Assembly (NCBI GenBank): GCA_947471745.1 | Contig: CANJKZ010000532.1 | Coordinates: forward strand, 196,001 to 260,000 | From: Closterium sp. Naga37s-1 | Lineage: Eukaryota > Streptophyta > Zygnematophyceae > Desmidiales > Closteriaceae | Length of the DNA stretch: 64,000 nucleotides | Reading direction: 5' to 3' | Shown: positions 40,112 to 51,130 of the stretch, piece after piece | Layout of the letters: the number at the start of each line of letters is the position of its first letter | Position numbering within the stretch: the stretch's first letter is position 1 | Notes under the pieces: model-generated | Database searches by the model: none | Told to the model about the DNA's origin: nothing | The model's input: only the letters and a program-made list of their open reading frames with translations | Translations under genes and position numbers: made by a program

Positions 40112-43100
40112 ATGGGGAAGATGGGACCGCCGCCGGCCGACCGCGAGAACAGCGCGGAGCTCGCGCACGCCGCGGACCACGCGGGGGAGGATGGAAGCGC
40201 GGGCGCCGGCAGGGGCAGCGGTAGGGACGCGGAAATGGCGACGGGGGGAACTTCAGAGGATTCTCTTACCAGGGGTGCGGAGCTGCGCGTGTTGGAGTTC
40301 TACAGCGGTATCGGCGGTCTGGTACGATAACGCATGCGGAGTTGCGCGCATGCAGTAGCGCGCATGCAGTTGCGCGAGCCTGCCTGTTGAGCTCTCTTCG
40401 CGTTGCTGCCAACGTGCTGCCCGCAATAGTCCCTCGAGACCCCCCGCCACCTCGTCTCCCTCTCGCCCGTCCCGCTCCCAGATCGTCCCCTCTTTTTCTT
40501 CCCTCACGCCCTCCCGCACCACCCGCCCCGCCCCTTGCCTCCCCGCGCGCGCAGCATTACGGGCTGCAGTGTCCCGGCGTGGTGCCGGCGCACGTGACGG
40601 CGCGCGTGGTGGCGGCGTTCGATATCAACGAGGTCGCCAACGACGTGTACGAGCGCAACTTCCGCCACCGCCCCAAGCAGGTGCGCGCAACTTCCGCCAC
40701 CGCCCCAAGCAGGTGCGCGCAACTTCCGCTACCGCCCCAAACAGGTGCGCGCACGCCGCCGCGCCGCGGGGAGAGGGTTCTGGGTTCAGGGTTGAAGGTT
40801 GAGGGTGCAAGGAGTAACGGAAGGGGGCATTCGCGGAGCGCATGTGCGCGCAGCTCGCTGCTATGCGCGCCTGCTGCATGGTTGCTTCTTCCGCCGCTAC
40901 CACCATTGTATCTCCTCCCCCCCTCTTTCTCCTCTCCCCACCCCTCCCCTCTCCACCCTGTGCGCACGTGGCAGGGCAACGTGCAGACCATGTCAGCAGC
41001 AGCACTGGACGCGTGGCGAGCACACGCGTGGCTCATGTCTCCGCCCTGCCAGCCGTACACACGGCAAGGTGAGGTGCTGCACAACACAGGGGCGTGCAGG
41101 CAACACCCCAAGGGGCATGCGCATGCAGGAGCAGGCGTGGGAGAGTGGGTTGTGCCATTGCCATGCATGCTGGCAAGTGCTGGGAACATTGCGGTGCAAG
41201 GCCAAGCCAATGCTGCCATGCCATGCCTGACAATGTACCTGCCATGCCCTCACACACACTGCCATGCAATGGCCCTCCATAACCCCCACCCCCATGCACC
41301 ATCTGCACACACCTCTCCCCCCCTCTCCTGCCCTCTTCCCCTATTTCCTCCCCCCCTCAGGGCTGCGGCGCGACTGTGAGGATGGGAGGGCGACGTCGTT
41401 CCTGGCCATGCTGCAGCGCCTGCCCGCCATGCACCACCCGCCGCTCTTCATCCTTGTTGAAAACGTCGTTGGCTTCGAGGTCTCTGCTTTCTCGAGCTCG
41501 CTCTCTCTCACTGCCTGCCACCACCGCTCCACGCTCCTTCTGCTCAGCGTCCCTCCCTCCTTTGCACTCATGTTCTCCCCCTCCTCTCTTCGCCACACTT
41601 TTCTGCTCCCCACTCCCGAACACCACCAACCTGCCTACCCTCTCCACCATGCCACAACCTAGACCCTGAACCTACTTTTTCTCCCCATCCTTTGTCACAT
41701 CCCACCCCTGTCCCCCACCCCCCCACCGCCAGTCATCGCGCACGCGGCATGAGCTGGTGCGCGTGCTAGCGGGCACGGGCTTCACGTCGCTGCACGAGTT
41801 CCTTCTCACGCCCACCGACCTCGCTCTGCCCTACTCGCGACCACGATACTTCTGCCTTGTGCGCCCCTCACCCTGCCCCCTCTGTCCCATCCTGGTTTGA
41901 TCTACGCGTACCTGCTTTTACTCACTGCCTCGCCATGCTGCCTCGTTACGCGTTGCTTGCATGTTTCTCTGGCATCCCCCAAACCTTCACCCCCATCTGC
42001 CACCTCCTCCTGCTCCATTCGCTCCCTCGTCCTTCCTCACCATCCATCTCCCCTGCGTGCGCGTACCCTCCCCCTGCCCCTGCCATGCCGCCAGGCCAAG
42101 CGCACCACCCCTTTGGCGGCCGCCCTCTGCCACTCGCTGCCCGGCCGCCCCTCCTCCCCGTGCACTGCTGCACCTGTGCCCGATGCAGGCACCAGTCGGT
42201 CCGAGGAGATCCCAGGTGGAGGTGCGAGCGGTGCAGTGGGGCAGGAGGCAGGGGGGGAGACGGGGGGAGTGGCAGAAGAGGAGGAGGCAGGGGGAGAGGA
42301 GGTGAGGAGCGATGGTGTGGGACCAGCGAGAGTGCTGGGATGGCGTGACCTGCTCTGGCTGTGCCAGGACGTTGCGCGAGGGGAATGGAGAGAGCAGCGG
42401 GCAGCAGTGCAGGCTGGTTGCAGTGACGACAGTGGCAGCAGCAGTGGGGATGGTGCGGGGCGCGCCTCTGAGAGTGGTCTGAAGCCGCGGTGCATTGGTG
42501 ATTTCCTTGACACGCACCCTGACGCTGCTGCTGGCAGTGATGCTGACGCCACTGAATCTGATGACAGCAGTGCTTCTGATGGCGATGGTGCGGGCATGGC
42601 GAGTGCGTGCGAGGCAGAGGTGCCATCAGCGCAGCCCAGTGCGTCTCCATGGGCGCCCTACTGTGTGCCGCATGATGTGCGCCAGCGATGGGGGGAGTGC
42701 TTTGGTGAGTCGCCTGGCGTGCTGTATGGGAACTGCATGCTCATGCTCTCTCTCCGTCTATCACCGCATCATCTGACTACCTCTGGTTCATGTGCGTGCT
42801 GTGCTGTGCGGTGGGGTGCGGTGCGGTGCGGTGGCATGGCAGACATAGTGACAGCAGCGGCGGTGCGGTGCAACTGTTTCACCAAGAGCTACACCAAGTA
42901 CGCCAAGGGCACTGGCTCCGTGCTGCTCACTCAGGTCACCCTCTTGCCCCACCCCCATGCCGTCTCCCTCTCTTGCTCTCTTTTGAGAATTCTCAAAATC
43001 CACCATGCCGTCTCCCTCTCTCACTCTCCCTCCCACACCACACAAGACACTCCCCGTGTGCTCCGCGCGTCCGCCCTGTACCTCCCCCATGCGCCTCGTG

Positions 43101-43802
43101 CTCACCTTGCATTCTCTGCAGGGAGCGGAGCTGGCAACGCGGGTGCCAGCAGCAGCAGCAGCGGCATCAGAGGGCGCATGTGAAGGTGGCAATGATCCCA
43201 CCTGCCAGGCCCTGAGAGAGCACCCGTGCACGGCAGAGGAGCAGCCGTGTGTGCGCTTCAATGGCATCCCCCTCACGCACCTCCCCCTGCGCTACTTCAC
43301 ACCAAGAGAGGTGCGTGCTCCCTTGCCAGCCGTACCCTGGAAATTATTCTTATCAGCCACTCCTTCGTCCTTGCCCATGCTGCACCAGTGTTCCTCCTCA
43401 AGGGGCACCACGGCACAGCAGCACCACATGTCTGTGTGGGTGTCTAACCACGCTGCCTGCTCTTGAACTCGCGTGTGCGGCATGCCATTGTGCATGGCAT
43501 GCAATGCAGGTGGCCAACCTCCACAGTTTCCCACGCACCTTCACCTTCCCGCCCCACGTCACCATGAAGCAAAGGTACTGCACGTCCCTTGCCTTGTCAC
43601 ATCGTCCCCTCTCGGGCGCACATGCGCTCAGTTTTGCCATGCCACTGGTTCAGTTTCCTTGCGTGTCTTGCAACCATCTGACATGTGTGCGTTGGTGTGT
43701 GCGCTCCCATTTTCCAGGTATGCACTTCTGGGCAACAGTGTGAGCGTTGCTGTTGTTGCGCATCTGCTGCGGCATCTCTTCACCATGCGCCCGCAGCTTT
43801 AG
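40112..43802 (+). CDS. TRDMT1: tRNA (cytosine-38-C5)-methyltransferase DNMT2
   Basis: DNMT2 methylates C38 of tRNA-Asp and related tRNAs with SAM, using a DNA-methyltransferase-like fold. Exons: 40112-40321, 40555-40680, 40975-41068, 41361-41479, 41733-41858, 42095-42704, 42843-42934, 43122-43310, 43510-43574, 43718-43802, all junctions in phase. Motif I is [14 protein letters not shown] across intron 1. Motif [12 protein letters not shown] carries the catalytic Cys. Motif VI is VENVVGFE and motif [12 protein letters not shown]. The target-recognition CFT block is [17 protein letters not shown]. Motifs IX-X read [16 protein letters not shown] and [11 protein letters not shown]. All hallmarks are present. 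Unusual: a 60-residue acidic N-terminal extension and a 203-codon exon 6, mostly Ser/Glu/Gly-rich, before the CFT block. Confidence 0.96.
40649..40744. repeat. 32-bp triplication spanning the donor of DNMT2 exon 2
   Basis: The last 32 bases of exon 2 (to 40680) are followed by two more near-copies (40681-40712 and 40713-40744). Each ends CCCCAARCAG followed by GTGCGCGC, so three equivalent 5' splice sites lie 32 nt apart. The second extra copy has two substitutions. Confidence 0.92.
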
Positions 43803-44238
43803 GCATGGGCCCTGGCACTAGGCATTGTGTGAACTCTCAGGTGTTTTTTGGTGTAATTGGAATATTATTCTGTATTATTCTACCAGCAGCCAATAGCACA
43901 ATGTCTGGAATACAGGAAAGAAAGGCAAGACAGCTAAATACTGCACGCATGAGCAGGCAGGCTTGAAGCACTGCTGCTCTAGGTGCCAAAAAAGCCGCTT
44001 GCAGGTCTACGAGGCCACCATGGGTTGTGATGTGCCATGTCACATGGCATGTGTGACTGAAACTGTACAGAGAGGAAGAAGGAAAAAAGACACTCCCATA
44101 CCGCATGGTACATGGGAGGCCAAAAAGCAGGCGCTCCTGCTGTGCTGCTCAATGTTGCTTGCTGCCATGGTTCTGCTGACAGCGCTCTTGGTGCTGCCAC
44201 TGCATAGTGTCATCCCCATGTGTTGCTTGTCTTGAGCC
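43803..44238. other. Convergent 3' intergenic region
   Basis: About 435 bp between the DNMT2 stop and the stop of the minus-strand kinase. It must contain both 3' ends. No further gene was recognised. Confidence 0.45.
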
Positions 44239-46023
44239 TCACGCCATGCTCGCATGGTACGGCATGGACAGCACTTGCACTGCGCCCGCCTTGGCTTCAG
44301 GTGAGCTCTCACGCCCCCTGCAACCCCTCTTCCTCCTCCCACCCCCCTCCTCCCCTCTCCTCCCCGTACGCCACCCATCATCCACACTCCCATCACACTC
44401 TCCTCCTTCCACCGTGCTCCACACACCCGTGCTGCAGCTGTCCACGTCAGCACCATCACACCCACTGGCATGGCTCCCAGGAACCAGAGGAGGCAGCATC
44501 TCACAAGCAGCATCAGACACGCCAAGTGCAGCAGCATCAGCAGCACCGCTCACAACATGTGATCCCCCAACATGCAGCCCGTCAATCTCTCCCAGAGCAA
44601 CGCGCAGCCAGGGGTGGGCGAGCACTTGTTGCAGGGAGGGGCGACGACGCGGGTTGAGAGCGAGCATGGAGCGGATGAGGCGCACGCACAGCGGCGACAC
44701 CGACGCCCACGGGTGCGCTAAGAAGTCCGGGCGGTTGCAGCAGATGGCGTGGAAGGTGGCAGGGAGGTCTGCACCCCAAAACGGCACGTAGCCTGCGAGC
44801 ATGATGTATAACAGCACGCCCAAGCTCCACACGTCTGCCGCTGTGCTGTAGGGGCGGCCGCATACGACCTCTGGCGCCATGTAGAAGGATGAGCCTGCCA
44901 CGCCGCATGCCATCTGCCCCGGCAGCAAGCGCACCGCCTGCCCGAAGTCCGCCAGCTTGACGCACACGGAGTCCAGTAGTGCACGGCGCGAGGGAGACGC
45001 TGCAGGGGAGGTGGCTGGTGTGGCGGAGGGAGCGGCGGCGGCGAGGTAGTGCGGGGGGAGGCGCGTGTGCAGGAGGAGGTTCTCGGGCTTGATGTCCAGA
45101 TGCAGTACTCCGTGCGCGTGGCAGAACGCCACTGCTGACGCCGCTTGCCTGGTGAAGGTAAGGGTGAGGGAGAGCAGAAGAGCGAGCGGGAGCAAGGAAA
45201 TTAGTGCATTGACCACGCTGCACAGACTGCAGTGGGGAGCAAGCGGCGGCAAAGTCAAATGCAACGGCAGGCCCGAGGTCCTGACGCCCGGAGAAGTTGA
45301 GTGGGCAGGGAGAAAGCGAGAGAAAGAGAAGGGCGGCACCTGAAGATGTGTGCGGCGAAGTCCTGTGAGAGGCGGCCGGCCTTGGCGATGAGGTCGAAGA
45401 GGTCGCCCCCCTGGCAGAGGTCCATGACCAGGTGCACGTGGCGCGCGTCCTCGTGCATGCTGGCCAGGCGCACCATGTTGCGGTGCGGCGGCAGCACGCG
45501 CATGCACAGCACCTCCATCGCCACGTCCTCCATGCGCCCGCTCGCCTGCTCGCACACACGCGCGCGCGCACCACGTACAGCAGCCACACACGCAAGCAAC
45601 GCGGTCAGTAAACGGGAGCGGGAGTGAGTGCTGCTCAACGGCAGCGAGAGGTTACAAGAAAGAAAGAAGCGCGCACGGCGGAGAGAGAGCGGGGATGTGG
45701 GATGGCGCAAGGGCGCGTACCAGGAGCGCCGCCTTGTCCATGCTCTTGCACGCCAGCAGGCGGCCCGTCGCGCGGTGCATGCACGCGCGCACCACGCCGA
45801 ACTCGCCGCGCCCCAGCTCCTCGCGCGCCACGGCGAACAGCGCGTCCAGCGCGGGCGTGTCGCACGGCAGCACGCGAAGCTCGCTGGTCGCCGTGGCGTC
45901 GCACGGCGGCTTCGCGTCGCTGGGCTTCGATTCCGTGACGGTGCTCCAGGGCCAAGTGACGTCGTCGGGAGTGGATGGGCTCAGGAGAGGCGAATAGAAC
46001 GGAGAGTCGTCGACACCGGTCAT
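44239..46023 (-). CDS. Serine/threonine protein kinase, CaMK/PEPRK-like, non-RD
   Basis: Three exons (46023-45721, 45545-45340, 45148-44239) give about 473 residues. The start is the first ATG after an in-frame TAA (at about 46049-46047). Domain order: about 70-residue Ser/Thr/Pro-rich leader; Gly loop LGRGEFGVV; ACK lysine; alpha-C Glu in MEDVAMEVL; catalytic loop HLDIKPENLLL; DFGQAVRLLPGQ; SSFYMAPEVV; DVWSLGVLLYIMLAGYVPF; Arg in RRRPSLQQVLAHPWL. The C-terminal tail of about 115 residues is Gly/Ser/Arg-rich without EF-hands, so it is not a CDPK. The AVR-x-GQ stretch and activation segment recall plant PEP-carboxylase-kinase-related kinases. The usual HRD arginine is Leu; catalytic Asp, Lys and DFG remain, so it should be active but regulated without a phosphate-binding Arg. 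A 30-odd-residue Ala/Pro/Ser insert lies between catalytic loop and DFG. Confidence 0.9.
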
Positions 46024-47653
46024 ACTAGCAGCAGCAATGGCGATGCGCACTTAGAATTCGGAACGAGTAGCGTTTCTTGGTCCAAGTGGAAGTCTTTAGC
46101 AAGACAGGAAGCAGAAGGCTCGCAAAATGGGGGTTGAGCGTGATTCGGGGTGACTCGAGCGAGAGATACGTGGTTGGAGGGGCAAGAGAGTCTTGCGGGT
46201 GGAGCGATGGGTGGTGGTGGGGAATGGAATCTCGATAGTTTGAAGGCCTGATACACCTCCATGCTGAGCCTGGTGATAATTGTAGTGTCCGGGAAGGGGT
46301 GCTGTATCTGTTCCGCGCTGAGGTCGGCGACGCGAGGGGGCGTCGGACGAGCGCAGCTGCTGAGCCGACAGGCGGAGCGAGGTTGGGAAACTTGGGACTG
46401 TGCGGAGAGGGTGCGTGGTTCCGACCACTGCCTGCTTGGCAGCGTCTAACTTATCACATCAGGCCGCCCAACGGTTCCACGCAATCTCCCGCTGCCTTGA
46501 CTGCCCGGTAGCATTCACGACACGTGATATTTTGAAGAGCCGTGATTCCATCAGGACAGCACTACCGCCAGATGCGGAGGGGGGCGAGCCCTGATGGAGT
46601 CGCTGCACGCGGCAGCGCGACAGCAGGGTCTGACTGTATGGGCGGGGGGGGGCGTAGGTTGGGCATCACACGCGGAGCACCTAACACCAAACCAAGTTGC
46701 TGACATGTGCGCCAAAATGCTCATGGGGCTAGAAACCCTGATTTTCTGTACGCGGATGGCGTCAGTTGGCAACCCGGCACACACTTCGCGTATCGGTGCA
46801 GCACATAAGAACAACGCCTCGGATATTCAGCGAATACGAAACAAATCCCCATGAAAAAGAAAATCTTCATGGTGGCAGGTGGAGGAGGAAGCAAAGGAGC
46901 GCCGGGCTGGGCCCACTGCCTACTGATTGGTTGTCAGGAAAAGCGAAGCGAATAACGTATCCAAGAAGTCGGTTTGGCGAGCGTTGGATATGCTGACAAG
47001 GCACGCCATGGACATGGGAGAAGCACACTGAAGAAAGGAAACGGGAAGCAAGGTGGATGCAAAACGGAGACGCAAGGCGGTGCTTGCTGTTGTCGCAGCA
47101 CGGAAGTGCGAGTGGCTGGCAGCGATACACTGCAATTCTGGTGTGACACAAGGGTTTTAAGCAAACGAAAGCCATCCAGGAATGACATTCGTTAGAATGT
47201 TGAGATGATGTAGAAAGGTAGCGAGCGATACAGTCTCATAAATGAAAATAATAAAAATTAACTTCGGATAAAACGGTGATAATGTGGTCACACCTGATGA
47301 TCTATTCTGACACAATTTTTATCTTGCAATAACTATTAAATATCAGGCAGGAAGATACAACTGGTTATTTCTCTTCAAACATGCAAACATTACAAGTCGC
47401 AGTATTGAAGTGTTGGAGTGTAGGTGTCATCGCACGTCACTACAAGGTCTCTATCGTTTGACTACTGACAGCACCTATAACGAGCCTTCATAGGTGGCGG
47501 GATGGGGCAAATTTACCCAATCCTGTTAGCTCGCTTTTGGCTCGCTTCCGTCAAGCTTCCCTCTCTGGCGCGGCCGACATATTCCCGTGCACTCTAAGTT
47601 GCGCTCGCACCCGCGCACGTGTCTCCGTCATCGTCACCGCACTCACCGCTGCC
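46024..47653. promoter_or_regulatory. Divergent intergenic region between kinase and LON-domain genes
   Basis: About 1.6 kb holding both promoters. 47200-47400 is AT-rich for this window. No core promoter motif, RNA gene or transposon could be supported. Confidence 0.4.
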
Positions 47654-50497
47654 ATGCTCTGTTCTCTGCCGTCCCCCGTCTCCCCCGTCTCGCCCGTCGC
47701 CGTCTCTTCAAACCCCAGCCTGCCCCCTCGCATTCTCTCCGATTCTTCCCGCTTCACCGTTCTTCCCCCTTCCGCCTCACCCGCTCCACCGTTTCTTCCC
47801 CGTGCGCGCATTCCCTCGCGCCCCTCGCCTCCCGTGACCGCCGCTCTGCCGCCATGCGGCAGAGAGCGCTGGACGCGCGCGCGGGGGGGATTGGCGGCGA
47901 GGAGGAGGGCCACAGTGGCCGCGGCGCACGTAGCAGGCGGGGGAAGTGGAGGAGGCGATGACGGGGAAGGCACGGCGGTAGCGGGCAGCGCGTACCTTTG
48001 CGTGTTCCCCCTCAGGTGCGCTCGTGTTGGGAGAGCGGCGGAGTTCTAGTAGCGTGAGGCCATCGAGCTTTTCGTTGATAGAGGGTGGCAGGGCTGTGCA
48101 GTGGCGCCGTGCCATGCCCCGTGACACACTCCTGTTCCGCCTTTAACCTTCCCTCGCCCTCCCTCTCCTCGTGTCTGCGTGCCTGTGCGTGCGTGGTGTG
48201 TGTGTCTGTCTGTGTGTGTGCACCAACAGCGGAGTGTGTCTGCCAACTCATTCCGGGGCACTCAACGTAAGGCATCACACGCATTCTCCTCACTCACTCA
48301 CCAGCACCCATCACGTCGTACCCTTCACGTTCCATACCTGTCGTCGCACGAGAGCACCTCCTCATTGCCTCTCTCGCTCCCGCGCTCTCCCCCCCCGCGC
48401 CCCCCCCAGGTGTTCGAGCCGCGCATGCTGCAGCTGATGGACGTGATCACGTACGTGGCGGCGTCCCCCTCCTCTCCCCCCTCTGTGCTGCCGCGCTTCG
48501 CCCTGCTGCCCTCCTCCTGGACCACCGCGCTCGCCGCCGCTGCTGCCATGCAGCAGGGGGGCAGCGGTGCATGGCAGGGGGGAGGAGGGTTGGCTGGCGG
48601 GGGTGCTTTCACGTGGGAAGGGGAGCTGCGTGGGGAAGGGGAGGACGGTGGGGGGTCGACGTGGTTTGGAGGTGGGGGGCGAGGGAGCAGAGATGGGGTT
48701 GCAGAGGAGGGGGTGGGGCAAGGCAGTGGGGAGTGGAGGAGTGTGGAGGAGGTGTTGAGAGATGCGCCTGTGGGATGTTCCTGTGTGGTGAGCGCACGCC
48801 CGTATGCTGCTGCCCTCATGCACCGCTTCTGTCTCACAAGTATTGACATTGCTTGGCACGTGTCATCGGTTCTCGTGCTGTGTTGTGCTGCCGCTTCAAC
48901 CATGCACCAGTGTGCCTCGTGCAGCCCATCCCTCATAGCAATCCGGCTTCACTCCCACGCCCATCGCCTGGGTCCTCTCCCTCCTCCCACCCACACCCAC
49001 ACCCCTCCCCTCCCCTCCCCTCCCTCCCCTCCCCTCCCCTCTCCTCCCCACTTGCAGGTGCACTCGTCGCACACTGCGCCAGACGACTCTCGCCTGGTGA
49101 CATACGAGGCGACTCACCGCATTGTCCCGCGGGCCATGCGCCGTGTGCACCCCTTCCTCGTGCTGCTCTGCCACCCGCTGCACGACCACCCGCCGCTGCC
49201 CGTCAATTCACCAGCCCCAGCAGCACAGCTGTACGCCGGGCAGGTGGACGCGGCAGAGAGGCACGTGTGGGAGCAACTCAAAGAGGTCGCCTGGCTCTCT
49301 GCTGTCCTCGCCCGCACCGGCACTGCCTCTCGCACCTCCTCTTCCTCTGGAAACCAGCATGAGCAGCAGCAGGGGGCAGGGGGGCCACGGGATGGTGCCC
49401 CACCGCCCTCTGCTGCGGCGTCGCTGCTGCCCGCGGCTGTGCTGCGCTTTGGCCCCGATGCCATGTCCGGCACGTCTCGCCGCGCCAACACCACCGCCCA
49501 GGCGGGTCAGTGCGGGTGGGCAGGCACGTGTGGACAGACACCCTGCTGCCCCCATTCCATCGGACTCCTGGCATGGATGAAAGGAATGGGGGTACTTGCT
49601 TGTGGGTGACTACTTCCTGAAACCAATGCTCTCTCATCCCTCTCATTCTCCCCCTTTCGTCCCCCCCGCCTGACTCCCCTCCTTTTTCTTCCCTTCCTCC
49701 GCACCCTCAATCCGCGTGCAGCCAAATCAACGTGGCGGAGCATGAAGGGTCCCCTGGCCTTGGAGCGGTCTGGTGGTGAGGGGAAGACGGCGAGCACGGG
49801 GGGTAGCGCTGCAGGGGGAGGTGCAGGGGCGGAGGGGGCGTGGAATGACCCGTACTGGGTGGCGCGCGAAGCACTCAGCAAGGCCCGGCGACAAGAGGCG
49901 TTCTCTTTCGCTGCCGCTGACATGGTAGGTGGTGAAGGGAGCTTGGGCGGGGTGTGGTGAGATACTCAGTGTTGTTGTGCTCGCTGGTGTTGCGATGCAT
50001 TGTGCATGGCATGTATTGAAGCATGTGGAATGGTCATGTGGCCTTGCAGAAGCATCCATGAGGGCAGAAGGGGAAGGTCCCACTCACTGCTGTGTGCCCA
50101 TGTGCTCGTGTGTGTGTGGGACTGCTGCATGCAGGTGGACTTGGAGCAGCAGCATCGCAACCTGCTGCTGGGCATGACATGCACGCTGGAGCGACTGCTA
50201 TGGGTGAGACACCATCATGCCTCTGAAAACAGCACATAGGGAGGGAGCGTGAGCGAGGGGTTGCATGGGGCCATCTGATAGCACACATGCATGAGTTGCA
50301 TGGCCGTGCTCTTCTCTACATGCCAGCGCTCACCTGTATGCCACCTTGTACATCGCCATAGTGCCTCATTCCTCATTCTTCATTCCGTATCCGTATCTTC
50401 CCTCCCTTGTCCATTCAACCAGGTGCAAGCAGCCATCGAGCCTCACCTCGCCTCGCTGCGTGCTGAAATGTCTGTGCGGCGAGCAATGGACTCCTGA
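47654..50497 (+). CDS. LON substrate-binding-domain protein, probably plastid-targeted
   Basis: Seven exons in phase: 47654-48015, 48230-48266, 48410-48787, 49058-49505, 49722-49924, 50135-50203, 50423-50497; about 520 residues. The N-terminus (about 110 residues) is rich in Ser/Pro/Arg/Ala and poor in acids, like a chloroplast transit peptide. Exons 1-3 join to YLCVFPLSGVCLPTHSGALN followed by VFEPRMLQLMDVI. This matches the start of the LON N-terminal (PUA-like) domain: hydrophobic FPL, LP, then FEPRY/M. The C-terminal helices (EAFSFAAADMV, LLLGMTCTLERLL) fit the helical end of the same module. There is no AAA+ or protease domain, so it is a stand-alone LON-domain protein of the kind found in plant plastids. 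Low-complexity Gly/Ser inserts break the domain. Function beyond domain class is not known to me. Confidence 0.8.
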
Positions 50498-51130
50498 CGC
50501 ACAGCATGTGAATAAGGCCGTCATTCAATGGAGGTTGCTGCTGCATGTTCATCAGGCTACTGCACCAAGATGCGCCTGTGGTTACGGTATTTCAGGAGAT
50601 TCGTAGGTCGCACTATGCCCGCAGAAGTACTAGTGCGCAACTTCACATCATATTGCTCTAACACTTAGGCCTGGCTTTCGACTGCTACATGGATTGTATG
50701 TTACCTCTTCATGGCTCGCAAGCAGAGTACTAGGCCCAATTAACCCTAGTCAACCGTAATGCGGATTGTTTTGCAAGTCAAAATGACACTAGTGTGCTGT
50801 ACAGGATTATTGCATTATAAAAATTCTTTGCAAACCAGTCTCGATGTACCGTACCATCTCTTCAGCAGTAGATTTGTTTTTCGGGTTGGCACCTGGTCCG
50901 GGCCTTCCCCAAAGGCGTACGAAACTGGATCTGCCTGCGATGCTGACAGCCCAGCCCTTTCGCTTGAAAGCACACACAATCATTTTGAAGCCAATCCTCG
51001 ATCCGTGCTCGTCCTAGTCGCAGTTGTCCCAGGCGCTCTTCCCGGCAATTGCCGACAGCGCACGAGACGGCACCACTGCGATCGCCCGCCACGCTCGTGG
51101 ATCTTATAGCTGGTACTGCTCCCCGCCGCC
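50498..51130. other. Intergenic spacer upstream of TMEM147
   Basis: About 630 bp of ordinary composition with no gene, repeat array or transposon recognised. It must contain the end of the LON-domain transcript and the TMEM147 promoter. Confidence 0.45.

Noticed and set aside
44239-45148. Calcium-dependent protein kinase (CDPK)
   Set aside because: No EF-hand follows the kinase domain; the tail is Gly/Ser/Arg-rich low complexity. CaMK/PEPRK-like is the safer call.
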